Of a stretch of DNA of 64,000 bases, positions 25,433 through 33,678 are shown piece after piece; position 1 is the stretch's first letter, and every line of letters begins with the position of its first letter. Origin of the DNA: Jiulongibacter sediminis (GTDB lineage Bacteria; Bacteroidota; Bacteroidia; Cytophagales; Spirosomataceae); assembly GCF_001306455.1 (NCBI RefSeq), contig NZ_LGTQ01000009.1:186001-250000 (forward strand), given 5' to 3'. Below the pieces are notes generated by a model. That model was not told the origin of the DNA. It was given only the letters and a program-made list of their open reading frames with translations, and did no database searches. The position numbers were made by a program, and so were the translations under genes.

Positions 25433-28174
25433 GTGCAAAGACTGATAAAAATATTTCTTCTTCTAAGTGCTCTGTCGTGGGTGTCACATGCCAACGGTCA
25501 GGACATGATGCTATCGGAGCAATCTGTATCAGTTCAGTTTCTTTCAGACTCTATGCATATCGCTCCGGGTAAATTTGGTTTCAATACCATCCGCATTTTC
25601 AATCACAGTTCAGAATCGAAAACATTCCGCGTCAAAATGTCTCTTCCGTCAGGCTGGAGCCTTTTGAGAGATTTACCGGCCTCTACAGAAGTTAGAGCGG
25701 GTGAAGAGAATATCCTTTCTTTTCGATTGAAACCGGGTGATCATTCCTTTGGAGGTAAACCCTACCCAGTCATCATTGACCTTGAAGACGCTCTGACCGG
25801 AGAGCAAATTCGCCGCTACATTCGTGTGGTTCTCAGTCAGATTAATAATTGGGATATTAAATTGCTGAATCCGGTCATCTATGTAGGTGATGATGAGGCT
25901 TTGCCAAATTTCAGCTTCTATCTCTATAATCATGGTAATCGGTATGAACTGTTTGAGGTGGATTTAACCTCGGAGTTTATGTTAACATTACCCTCAAAGG
26001 GTACTCAGATATTGCTGGGGCCTGCCACAGATACACTGATCACGGTGGGAGTCAGAAGTCGTCAACTAAATCAGTTGGAAGACAATATTGTGATCAATGT
26101 GGCAAGCAGAGGTACTTCAAAAACTCTTCAACAACGCATATTAATTTCTCCTTCTGAATTTAAGGCAAACCCATCGGACAAATACATTTTGCCTTTATCG
26201 TTAAGATGGCAGGCCAATGGGATGTCGAAATACAATTTTTCACAGATTCTTAACCTCTCCGGAGATGTGGAGTTTGAGAATGGTTCTTTCCTGGGGATTC
26301 GATCGCAGTCATTTATTTTTAATGACAAGTACGATGCAAGATTCAGCTACCACAGTCTGGCCTACCGAGGAAAGAAAGCGAGAGTTGAAGTAGGGTCTGT
26401 TCAGGACTTTTTTCAAAGTCAGATTTTTGGAATAGGAGGTAGAGTAGGTTACCATTTTGGATCTAAAGATTTTGAGGTCCTCGCATTACGGCCAACTTTT
26501 TATCAGGGGATTTCGCTCGGCTTCCGTCAGTCTTTTTCACTAAAGAATGCTATAACTAATGAAACCGAAGCCTACTATTCAGTAAATAAAGACAACGGAG
26601 TTACCTCAAGTTATGTTGAGAATAGCCTGAATTTGAGAAATAAAAAACTCAGACTAAGAATTGGAGGTGGCCTGAGTAATGAAAAGGCAGAAAAAATTGG
26701 AATCTCTGAAAATGGTTATTCCCTGAATTGTGCTTTGGCCAGTGTTCAAAAATGGTTTTCGGTTCAGTCAAATGTCAGGATCACCAGCTCCTGGTTTCCG
26801 GGAACGGCCAGAGGTCTGAACTTCCAAAATCATCAGGCCCTTCTTCATTTGGGGCCTTTGAGGCTAGGTGGTTTTGCCAACACCAATACCCGAACTCCGT
26901 CACTCTACAAAAATGATTTTACCGAATATGTGGAGCAGACTACCTTTCAGAATACGGACTACGGTTTTCAGTTTGGCTCTAAAATTGGTGATGGGCTACT
27001 AACAGCGAAAGCCGGGGAACATTACCAGCTGCAAAATGTAGGACTTAGTTCTTCAAATTCTTTATTAAACTCGCCGGTTGTAGGTAAAAAGCTGAGCTTA
27101 AACTATTTCAGAAGAGGTCGTTTTGGAGATCAGGTAGTTCAGTTAAATATGGTCAGAGCCGGAATGGAGAAAGAAGGGCAGGAGCTGGGCCTATTCAATA
27201 CCTATAATGCCAGTGTATCAGGCAAGGTGAAATCTCTGGGCTTTAATCTCAAATACGAATACGGGCCTTTCTATTATTTTGATTACCTGTATTATGACAG
27301 AACATCGACCTGGCAAAACAGGCAGCAATATGCCCTATTCTGGAGCTCATCTCAGTTGAAGCGACTCAAGACTCGTTTATCGGCCAACTATTACCGCACC
27401 TCTCAGGGTAACGTTAATATGCTGAATACGCAGGCTGAAGTAGAATTTGATTTTCCGTCAAGAGAAATGTCATTCAGCATGACCAATACGGTCAATGTTC
27501 TGAATCCTAAAAATTCATACTTTGTCAGTGTGGCTTTTTACAAGACATTTAACCTCAAATTGCCTTTTAAAAAGTATCACACTTTACGGGTAAGACTGTT
27601 TAAAGACAGCAATGCCAATAATACTTGGGATGCTAGTGAGCAGCCTTTAAAAGGGGCAAATCTAATTGTTAATGGCCAGAGACTCCGAACCAATAGTAAG
27701 GGTGAAGGGGTGCTCAAAAATATCAAAAATGACAATTATGTGGTAGACCTAAAAGAAAGCAGAAATATCATGGGCTGGCTTCCGGATAAGCTTTCCTCAG
27801 ACACCATTCAGTTTAAAAAAGACACCGAAGTTTCATTAGCTTTTAAAGAATCAAAAACGATTCATGGAAAGATTTCGCTCAAAACTTCTGACTATTCGCT
27901 TACCACAAAATTAGATTTGAGCGGGATGTTGATCATTGCCAAAAATCAGAACGGTCAGGAATTTACCACCCTGACTACGGAGAACGGCGAGTTTAACTTT
28001 AATCTCTTTTCCGGCGTGTACACGGTTCAAATGCCGGCATCAATAACCGGTACTAAATATTATTTTGAAGAACTCACTAAAACGGTAAATCTTCAGCAGC
28101 AGAAATCTGAATCTATTGAATTTCAACTGATTGAGAAAAAACGAAAGTTAAACATCCGTCGGTCAGTAGACTAA
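25433..28174 (+). CDS. Usher-like outer-membrane protein with Ig-like and SdrD/Cna-B-like domains
   Basis: A 913-residue exported protein (signal peptide 1-23; GTG start at 25433 fits it). Residues about 35-240 look like two NEW3/Ig-like beta domains, about 250-710 like a large transmembrane beta barrel (alternating amphipathic strands rich in Tyr, Phe, Arg), and about 712-775 like an SdrD/Cna-B domain (VRLFKDSNANNTWDASEQPL), followed by a carboxypeptidase-regulatory-like domain. Size and order recall fimbrial ushers. Flanking subunit and chaperone genes support assembly or export of surface fibres. It could instead be an unrelated barrel porin; homology to PapC-type ushers is not proven. Confidence 0.62.
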   Translation: MQRLIKIFLLLSALSWVSHANGQDMMLSEQSVSVQFLSDSMHIAPGKFGFNTIRIFNHSSESKTFRVKMSLPSGWSLLRDLPASTEVRAGEENILSFRLKPGDHSFGGKPYPVIIDLEDALTGEQIRRYIRVVLSQINNWDIKLLNPVIYVGDDEALPNFSFYLYNHGNRYELFEVDLTSEFMLTLPSKGTQILLGPATDTLITVGVRSRQLNQLEDNIVINVASRGTSKTLQQRILISPSEFKANPSDKYILPLSLRWQANGMSKYNFSQILNLSGDVEFENGSFLGIRSQSFIFNDKYDARFSYHSLAYRGKKARVEVGSVQDFFQSQIFGIGGRVGYHFGSKDFEVLALRPTFYQGISLGFRQSFSLKNAITNETEAYYSVNKDNGVTSSYVENSLNLRNKKLRLRIGGGLSNEKAEKIGISENGYSLNCALASVQKWFSVQSNVRITSSWFPGTARGLNFQNHQALLHLGPLRLGGFANTNTRTPSLYKNDFTEYVEQTTFQNTDYGFQFGSKIGDGLLTAKAGEHYQLQNVGLSSSNSLLNSPVVGKKLSLNYFRRGRFGDQVVQLNMVRAGMEKEGQELGLFNTYNASVSGKVKSLGFNLKYEYGPFYYFDYLYYDRTSTWQNRQQYALFWSSSQLKRLKTRLSANYYRTSQGNVNMLNTQAEVEFDFPSREMSFSMTNTVNVLNPKNSYFVSVAFYKTFNLKLPFKKYHTLRVRLFKDSNANNTWDASEQPLKGANLIVNGQRLRTNSKGEGVLKNIKNDNYVVDLKESRNIMGWLPDKLSSDTIQFKKDTEVSLAFKESKTIHGKISLKTSDYSLTTKLDLSGMLIIAKNQNGQEFTTLTTENGEFNFNLFSGVYTVQMPASITGTKYYFEELTKTVNLQQQKSESIEFQLIEKKRKLNIRRSVD

Positions 28175-28177
28175 AAA

Positions 28178-28678
28178 TTATTGAGAAGAGAGCGTAAAGA
28201 AAAGTGTGATTTGAAAACCTCCACTTTCCATATAGTCTCCCGGGAGTAAGGCTAAATCCAGATCGAAGTTATTCTCCTTCGATTTACTTCCGCCAGGTCC
28301 GCCTGTGGCCAAAACTTGCGGAGTTGTATTCAGAGCCACGTATTGCGTCTTTTTATCCTGCCTTAATTGTATAACTTCAGAAGAAATTTCACTTGGCATA
28401 TTGGTCGCCTGATTTGTGAATGTTTCGGCATCAGAATTTATTGTGAGCTGCCAGTTGGTATTTGATTTTATCTCTACAGAGAAAGCATTTTTCTGTGACA
28501 TTCCGGTCAGAAAATCTCTATCCTTTTTGGGTTCAAAAAACAGAGCGTTTCCCTTTGGTACTACGCTTAGATCAAGAACAGGTCTGATGTCTAAAAACGG
28601 GAAAATGGCTTCAGTTCGTAAAACCTGAGCGTTACTGAAAAAGGGGGATAATAGGGCTATGATGAACAATTTTCTCAC
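28178..28678 (-). CDS. Secreted fibre subunit-like protein C
   Basis: The 166-residue protein has a signal peptide (1-17, ending SNAQ). It contains VEIKSNTNWQLTINSDAE, parallel to the N-x-x-W motif of subunits A and B, and ends GGFQITLFFTLSSQ after LLPGDY. The 3' end is 3 bp from that of the usher-like gene (convergent). Probably a minor or tip subunit; function inferred from motifs and context. Confidence 0.58.
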   Translation of the reverse strand: MRKLFIIALLSPFFSNAQVLRTEAIFPFLDIRPVLDLSVVPKGNALFFEPKKDRDFLTGMSQKNAFSVEIKSNTNWQLTINSDAETFTNQATNMPSEISSEVIQLRQDKKTQYVALNTTPQVLATGGPGGSKSKENNFDLDLALLPGDYMESGGFQITLFFTLSSQ

Positions 28679-29185
28679 TTACTGAGGGCTTAAAGTGAAA
28701 ACGATGGAATAGAAATATTGCCCGGGCTCAATATCATAACCTACCGGGGCTACGATGAGGTCATAATCATAATAGACAGATCCGCCTCTGTTTGATCCAC
28801 GATGCTCCAAAATCGTTTGATCTGCAAAATCAAGCTGATAAAGGCGTCGGAATTTATTATTCACATTCGTATTGGCATTACTCAGGCGAATAGAATAAAA
28901 ATCACTGGAAAGGAGCTCTGTGCCGTAATTCAGGGTGGATATGACCTTGGCATTGACGGCCAGATTCAAATTCGCCGCCCCGAAAGCGAGCCGGAAGGCT
29001 CTTGGGATAGTGCGTTCAGTTTCGAAATCTAAACCCGTTTGATAGACCAATCCCAGATCAGTATTTGGTGTTACAGAAAAGTTAATGCTTTGTGCTAAAA
29101 TGGCATTAAATTTGGAACATAGAAGGAAGGTAGATATCAGAGTAACTTTCCTGATAAAAGTACTCGTGATTCGTTTTGCAAACAC
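28679..29185 (-). CDS. Secreted fibre subunit-like protein D
   Basis: It has a signal peptide (ITSTF to AILAQ) and a beta-rich mature part ending IEPGQYFYSIVFTLSPQ, the same terminal strand as subunits B and C. It lacks the N-x-x-W motif. The start is uncertain: a GTG at 29185 fits the signal peptide, and the in-frame ATG at 29263 would put 26 extra residues in front. Its stop abuts the start of subunit C, so the two are one operon; it is divergent from the chaperone gene. Confidence 0.52.
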   Translation of the reverse strand: MFAKRITSTFIRKVTLISTFLLCSKFNAILAQSINFSVTPNTDLGLVYQTGLDFETERTIPRAFRLAFGAANLNLAVNAKVISTLNYGTELLSSDFYSIRLSNANTNVNNKFRRLYQLDFADQTILEHRGSNRGGSVYYDYDLIVAPVGYDIEPGQYFYSIVFTLSPQ

Positions 29186-29211
29186 AAAGTTATCCCGATC
29201 CAATTCAATAC

Positions 29212-30015
29212 ATGATGACCCGATTTTTCCTCTTTTTTGCATTTTTTGTTTCTCTCCAGACATTCGGACAGCACCTGACGATTTACCCTACCGCAATGGA
29301 TTTTTTGCTTAATGCACCCAATGAGCGTCAAACTCAGGTCATAAATATCACAAATAAATCTGAGAGTAGCCAAACGGTACAATTGTATGCGGGAGACTGG
29401 GCCAGAAAGGAAGATGGAGGTCATGAATATTTTGAAGGAGGCAGTAAGCCTTACTCCTGTGCAAAATGGTTGGAGATTGGTTCGCGTTTTCTGACCATTG
29501 GTCCGGGTGAAACAGCCTCAGTTCCAATTACCTTGGAAGCACCTTCAGATGCCGAATCAATGGAGTCTATGAAGTGGGCTATGCTCTTTATTCAAGGGTC
29601 TGAAATCAGAGAAAAGATTGATGAAAGAGCTCCCGGGATAAAAACCAATATTAAAGAGATCATCAGGTTTGGCGTCCACATCTATCAAACCCCTCCATCG
29701 GTAACCAAATTATCAGCAAGAGCAGAGGCCTTGAATGTCAATGAAGAAACACCGGGTTTGTATGATTTGAAAGTTATCAATAACGGGGGAGTGATGCTGA
29801 AGACCACTTCCTTTTTAGAGTTAACGAATATAGCCACCGGTGAAGAATTTCAGGGAGAGCCTATAGAATGCCCAATTTTCCCAATGGGTAAGCGGACCGT
29901 TAATCTGCCATTACCTGAGAACCTCCCAAAAGGCCAATACTCCATGCTCGCTATCTTAGATTACGGTGATCCGAATTCTCTGGAGGCGATTGAGAAGATT
30001 ATTACTGTGGAGTAG
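29212..30015 (+). CDS. PapD-like periplasmic chaperone
   Basis: A signal peptide (MMTRFFLFFAFFVSLQTFGQ) leads into a 250-residue protein with two Ig-like halves. The first half has the chaperone pattern: VINITNKSE, a long G-strand-like segment with CAKWLEIGSRFLTIGPGET, and hydrophobic alternation after it; the second half is YDLKVINNGGVMLKTTSFLEL. This recalls fimbrial chaperones that hold pilin subunits by donor-strand complementation. I take ATG 29212 or 29215 as the start; the TTG at 29176 would add residues before the signal. Homology to PapD-like proteins is by pattern, not by alignment. Confidence 0.6.
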   Translation: MMTRFFLFFAFFVSLQTFGQHLTIYPTAMDFLLNAPNERQTQVINITNKSESSQTVQLYAGDWARKEDGGHEYFEGGSKPYSCAKWLEIGSRFLTIGPGETASVPITLEAPSDAESMESMKWAMLFIQGSEIREKIDERAPGIKTNIKEIIRFGVHIYQTPPSVTKLSARAEALNVNEETPGLYDLKVINNGGVMLKTTSFLELTNIATGEEFQGEPIECPIFPMGKRTVNLPLPENLPKGQYSMLAILDYGDPNSLEAIEKIITVE

Positions 30016-30391
30016 TTTTTTTAGTAAGCAGTTCCAGTATTCAGTGGGCAGTTTTTGGCTATGGCTTGGATTCACAGAATCTCACAGAGTCATTGACCTG
30101 CGGACACGCTCAGCAGCCGGTAGAAGTAAACAGTGGGCAGTTACAGTAGGCAGTTTAAGCGTGTAGCTAATTCAGCATTTCTTTCTCCGTTCTCCGTGTT
30201 CCTTTCTCCAATAACATCGGTCATTGGCCAAAAAAACATCGGACACCCGACACCCAGCAAACCTCTGGCTTCGACAACCCGCCTGCCGGACGGCCAGGGC
30301 TCAGCCTCCGGTAGCATCGGTCATCCCTGTCTGCCGACAGGCAGGCGTCCTCGGTCCTCCGCCAAAAACTTCCAACTTCTAACTTCCCACT
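30016..30391. repeat. Gene-free stretch rich in Bacteroidota dispersed repeats
   Basis: It holds quasi-tandem CAGTGGGCAGTT and CAGTAGGCAGTT phrases at about 30,037-30,150, a palindrome CCTGTCTGCCGACAGGCAGG at 30326-30345, a CCTGCCGGACGGCCAGG element near 30,282, and pyrimidine-rich AACTTCCAACTTCTAACTTC at about 30,366. The repeated CATCGG phrases also recur. The small plus-strand ORF through it is an artefact of the repeats. Confidence 0.7.
30326..30345. repeat. REP-like inverted repeat
   Basis: CCTGTCTGCCGACAGGCAGG contains nested inverted repeats (CCTGTC/GACAGG and CTGCC/GGCAG) and can form a stable hairpin. Confidence 0.7.
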
Positions 30392-31039
30392 TCAAACCTC
30401 CACAATCCCATTCTTAATCGCAAAAAGCACCAATCCTACGCGGCTTTTCACTTCGAGTTTCATAAACAGGTTTTCGCGGTAGCCGTCGATGGTGCGGGGG
30501 GAGACGCACATTTGGTCAGCGATTTCTTTATAGGTCATTTCTGAGCAGGCGAGTTGAAGGAATTCTTCTTCTCGGGCCTGGTAGTTGATGATGGCTTTAA
30601 CAGCTTTGCCGTTGGTTTCCGGTTTAATGGATTTTAGTAAGGTATTGGCAACTAAGTCACTATGGTAATAGCCTTTGTGGTTGATTTCATCCAAAGCCAG
30701 TTTGAATTCTTTGGTGGCGGTGTCTTTGAGGAGGTAGCCGGTGGCTCCTGATCGGAGCATTTTGATAATGGCTTCTTCATCATCTTCTACAGAAAGTGCC
30801 AGAATTTTGACGTCCGGATATGTATCTGCCACCTTTCTCGCCGTATCAAAACCATTCATCAGCGGCATATTGATATCAATAAGGGCGATGTCAGGGGCTT
30901 CGTAAGCTTCGAGTTGAGAGAGAAATTCTACACCGTTTCCGGCTTCGTGGATGACCTGATAGCCTTCAAATTTATTAATGAGTTCGGCGAGGGCGTTGCG
31001 GATGAGCTGATGGTCGTCAACCAGGGCTACTTTCGTCAT
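30392..31039 (-). CDS. NarL/FixJ-type response regulator
   Basis: A receiver domain with the acidic pocket D8-D9 and phospho-acceptor D55 (IALIDINMP) is followed by a LuxR-type helix-turn-helix (about 150-205: YKEIADQMCVSPRTIDGYRENLFMKL). It overlaps the upstream histidine kinase gene by 23 bp and forms a two-component pair with it. The stop lies at the edge of a repeat region. Confidence 0.92.
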   Translation of the reverse strand: MTKVALVDDHQLIRNALAELINKFEGYQVIHEAGNGVEFLSQLEAYEAPDIALIDINMPLMNGFDTARKVADTYPDVKILALSVEDDEEAIIKMLRSGATGYLLKDTATKEFKLALDEINHKGYYHSDLVANTLLKSIKPETNGKAVKAIINYQAREEEFLQLACSEMTYKEIADQMCVSPRTIDGYRENLFMKLEVKSRVGLVLFAIKNGIVEV

Positions 31040-31835
31040 GGTTTATTGGGCGGTTAATGGGTATAGATAGCTTAAGGGTGGTTCCCTGACCTGGCGTGCT
31101 GGCTATATCTAATTTCCCATTGATCAGTTCAGCTCTGTTTTTTAGATTCGCTAATCCTGATCCCGACTGAAATCCGTTTGACCGGAATTTCTTCTCTACC
31201 TCAAAGCCCTGTCCGTCGTCAGTTAACTCTAAAGTATAGACTTCTGTGTTTTGATACAAGCTTACCGAAAGCTTTTTGGCATTGGCGTGCTTGATCACAT
31301 TCTGCACCATTTCCTGAAAAATACGAAAGACGATGATGCTGATTTTGGGCTCAATATTCACCAAAGAGCATTGATTCTCAAAGCTGGTTTCCACAAAACC
31401 CGTTTTCTCCAGCCGCTCCAGCTCAAAGGCAATCGCCTTCACTAAACCAGCCTGAAGGATGTTCTCAGAGTTCAACGTCTTCGACAAAGACCGTAAATCG
31501 GTCAAAGCCTTATTCAAATATTCCCGGCTGTCCGTCACCCGTTTCAATCCCGGATTCTCCTCATCAATATTATTCAACTGAATCTTCACCAAACTCAGCA
31601 ACTGCCCGATATTATCATGCAGCTCCCGGGCAATATGCTTCATGGTGTTTTCCTGAACTTCGTTTTTGGCGGTCAGAATCTCCTCATTGAAGGTGGCCTC
31701 CATAGCCGCTTTTTCCAACTTGTGGGCTTGCTGGCGGCGGGAGTGGATAAAGAAGAAACTGATGATAAAGATCATCAGAATCAACATAATCAATGTCCCT
31801 CCAATGATGACGATGACGACTTCGTTGACTTCCAT
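31017..31835 (-). CDS. Sensor histidine kinase, NarX/LiaS-type catalytic core
   Basis: One membrane segment (about 6-30) and a short coiled linker precede the HisKA_3 box with H73 (ARELHDNIGQLLS) and a HATPase domain (HANAKK N-box region, DDGQGF, GSGLANL). With only one membrane segment and no sensor domain of its own, it may sense through the upstream membrane protein, with which its gene overlaps by 46 bp. Phosphotransfer to the downstream regulator is expected. Confidence 0.9.
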   Translation of the reverse strand: MEVNEVVIVIIGGTLIMLILMIFIISFFFIHSRRQQAHKLEKAAMEATFNEEILTAKNEVQENTMKHIARELHDNIGQLLSLVKIQLNNIDEENPGLKRVTDSREYLNKALTDLRSLSKTLNSENILQAGLVKAIAFELERLEKTGFVETSFENQCSLVNIEPKISIIVFRIFQEMVQNVIKHANAKKLSVSLYQNTEVYTLELTDDGQGFEVEKKFRSNGFQSGSGLANLKNRAELINGKLDIASTPGQGTTLKLSIPINRPINHDESSPG

Positions 31836-32476
31836 TGAATGTAAAAGGCGTAGGTGATGAGGGAGTAATAGATGATGTTTAGGAGGTGGTTGATGGAGTA
31901 TAACTGGCTAGCTAATTTAGGGTTGAGCAAATAAACATAAACTACGGTTCCCATCAATACAAACGACCCTGCATGAAAAACAAGGATACCCGTAGATATC
32001 CAAAAGACTTCATATTTTAATAATTCCTTATCCAAATGATATCTTAAAACTTCTATTAAGAATAAGATAGATAGAATAGATACTATAAACGCCACAATCA
32101 AGAAATCATAATAAGCTTTTAATTCATAGAACTCACGTATGATGTGATAAGCAATCAAGAAGAGAATCCCTATACCTACGAGTACTTTACTTAAAACCTT
32201 ATTGACTTGCTCTTGGTACTTTCCTAAAAAGTACAGCCCAATAAGAATCAATTCAATTGGCTGGAAAAAGTCATAGATTACTGAGGCGGGTTTATCATAT
32301 AGTTTTAACGAGAACAGTCCTATTGTTTCTACCACAGAGGTGATTAAAATCAAATAGAAAATGTATCTGCTCGAGGGAAATATTGATTTTCTAAATAGAA
32401 TTCCGGCGACCATAGAGCCGTATAAAACCAACTGATAGATTAGTGCAAATTTCACTTCAGTTATATGGGACAACAT
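31790..32476 (-). CDS. Seven-membrane-segment protein, probable sensory module
   Basis: The 228-residue protein consists almost entirely of about six to seven hydrophobic segments with short loops and a polar Ser-rich C-terminus (KSTKSSSSSLEGH). I do not recognise the family. The gene overlaps both neighbours, which suggests tight stoichiometric coupling with the histidine kinase. Confidence 0.6.
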   Translation of the reverse strand: MLSHITEVKFALIYQLVLYGSMVAGILFRKSIFPSSRYIFYLILITSVVETIGLFSLKLYDKPASVIYDFFQPIELILIGLYFLGKYQEQVNKVLSKVLVGIGILFLIAYHIIREFYELKAYYDFLIVAFIVSILSILFLIEVLRYHLDKELLKYEVFWISTGILVFHAGSFVLMGTVVYVYLLNPKLASQLYSINHLLNIIYYSLITYAFYIQWKSTKSSSSSLEGH

Positions 32477-33228
32477 TCATGACCGTTGTCGTATGGATCA
32501 ACTTCTGCCTTAAATGTTGTGTAGTCCATGAAGCCATTTTGAGCTTCATAATTTCTTAAAAAGACTTTGATCTCTGATTTGCTACGATTGTCACTTAAGT
32601 AAAATGCAAATGTTGTTTTAAACTCTGTTGTTCTGTCACCAAGTTTGGCTACGGGTGAATACATCATAATAAAATTCACGTATTTCCCTTGTAAATCTTT
32701 ACAACTTAATAATTCTTTTACATCAAGTGCTAAATGTGCTATTCCGCTACATTCATTTTCAAAGTGATCGGTATTCTTCACAATGTCATTCCTGTTGTCC
32801 CAATAACCTATTGCACTATTGCAATAGCTATCTCTATCAGATTTGGGTCCAAGTTGTTTGCCTCTTCTACCTCCCCGGCACATAAAGTCTTCAATTTCAC
32901 AGGTGTTTTTTTTCATTAATACAGGTGTCATGAAGGAATGATGATCTTTGCTTATTCTTCCAATTTTGGAGGCAAAGCGAAGTACAAAATAATCTTCATT
33001 GTTTGTATTTTCAATATGGCTTAGGAAACTCAAGATATGTTTTCTTTTAAAAGAGGAAAAATAAACCTCCTTCTTTAGGTTAACATTTATCTTTTTTAGT
33101 TCTTTCTGATGTAACTTCTTTCTTTTTCGATAGTTGTTAATCCCATTGAAAAATACTTCTTCAGTTATGGGCTTCAGCTTACTTGGATTGGTAAAATTCT
33201 TTTGATGATCAAACAGGAAATATGGCAT
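32461..33228 (-). CDS. Uncharacterised cysteine-containing protein, first gene of the sensor operon
   Basis: A 255-residue soluble protein without signal peptide, Lys/Arg/Asn-rich at the N-terminus, with several cysteines (KNTCEIEDFMCRGGRRG, SYCNSAIGYWDNR, ECSGIAH, ELLSCKD, GHECCPI at the end). The CC pair and spacing suggest metal binding, but no known motif is complete. It overlaps the next gene by 16 bp. Base use is more A/T-rich than the genes around 44-48 kb. Confidence 0.5.
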   Translation of the reverse strand: MPYFLFDHQKNFTNPSKLKPITEEVFFNGINNYRKRKKLHQKELKKINVNLKKEVYFSSFKRKHILSFLSHIENTNNEDYFVLRFASKIGRISKDHHSFMTPVLMKKNTCEIEDFMCRGGRRGKQLGPKSDRDSYCNSAIGYWDNRNDIVKNTDHFENECSGIAHLALDVKELLSCKDLQGKYVNFIMMYSPVAKLGDRTTEFKTTFAFYLSDNRSKSEIKVFLRNYEAQNGFMDYTTFKAEVDPYDNGHECCPI

Positions 33229-33678
33229 AACTTTTTTCTATTAAAATTCTTTAAAATTGAAAACCTGAGCTACGTGAAAAACACCCTTTTTTAAATCATA
33301 GTCAAAAAAAATGCTATAAAGTCAGGGATTGACAGATCACCTAATCAAACCCCGGCTTTCTCAAATAAGCTCATTCTCTATCCCCTCCGGAATAAACTCA
33401 TTATACCTCCTCAGCTCAAATTCGGCTTGTGAGCGTTCACTTGCATAGCTTAAAGGTTTTAAATTTTCATACTCGCTACCATCAGAGAACTAATAATATT
33501 CGGTGAGAAGTTAGATGAACCAATCTCATATTACAGTAGAAGTGTAAGGAAATTAAAGAATAATTTATCCGCATTATACCAGACTTTTTCAAAAACGTGA
33601 AAACTACGGTAAGTGATATGGGATAATTCCCCTTACAAGTGATTGCTGGAAGGTTGAGCTTTGTTCAAAAAAAATAAT
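33229..33678. other. Gene-free region with a decayed gene end
   Basis: About 450 bp upstream of the haem peroxidase gene. Apart from the fragment at 33361-33489 I see no feature; the sequence just before the peroxidase is A/T-rich and likely holds its promoter. Confidence 0.5.
33361..33489 (-). pseudogene. Decayed C-terminal gene fragment
   Basis: On the minus strand a 42-codon open stretch after an in-frame TAG reads coding-like (SYASERSQAEFELRRYNEF, IPEGIENELI) and ends at TGA. Upstream in the same frame there are several stops. It looks like the remaining end of a lost gene of unknown family. Confidence 0.4.

Noticed and set aside
30133-30417. Plus-strand ORF of 94 codons
   Set aside because: It is built from REP-like and pyrimidine-rich repeats and overlaps the end of the response regulator gene; repeat artefact.
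33661-33678. TTG start of the haem peroxidase gene
   Set aside because: The ATG at 33679 lies six codons on and no feature of the family needs the extra residues.
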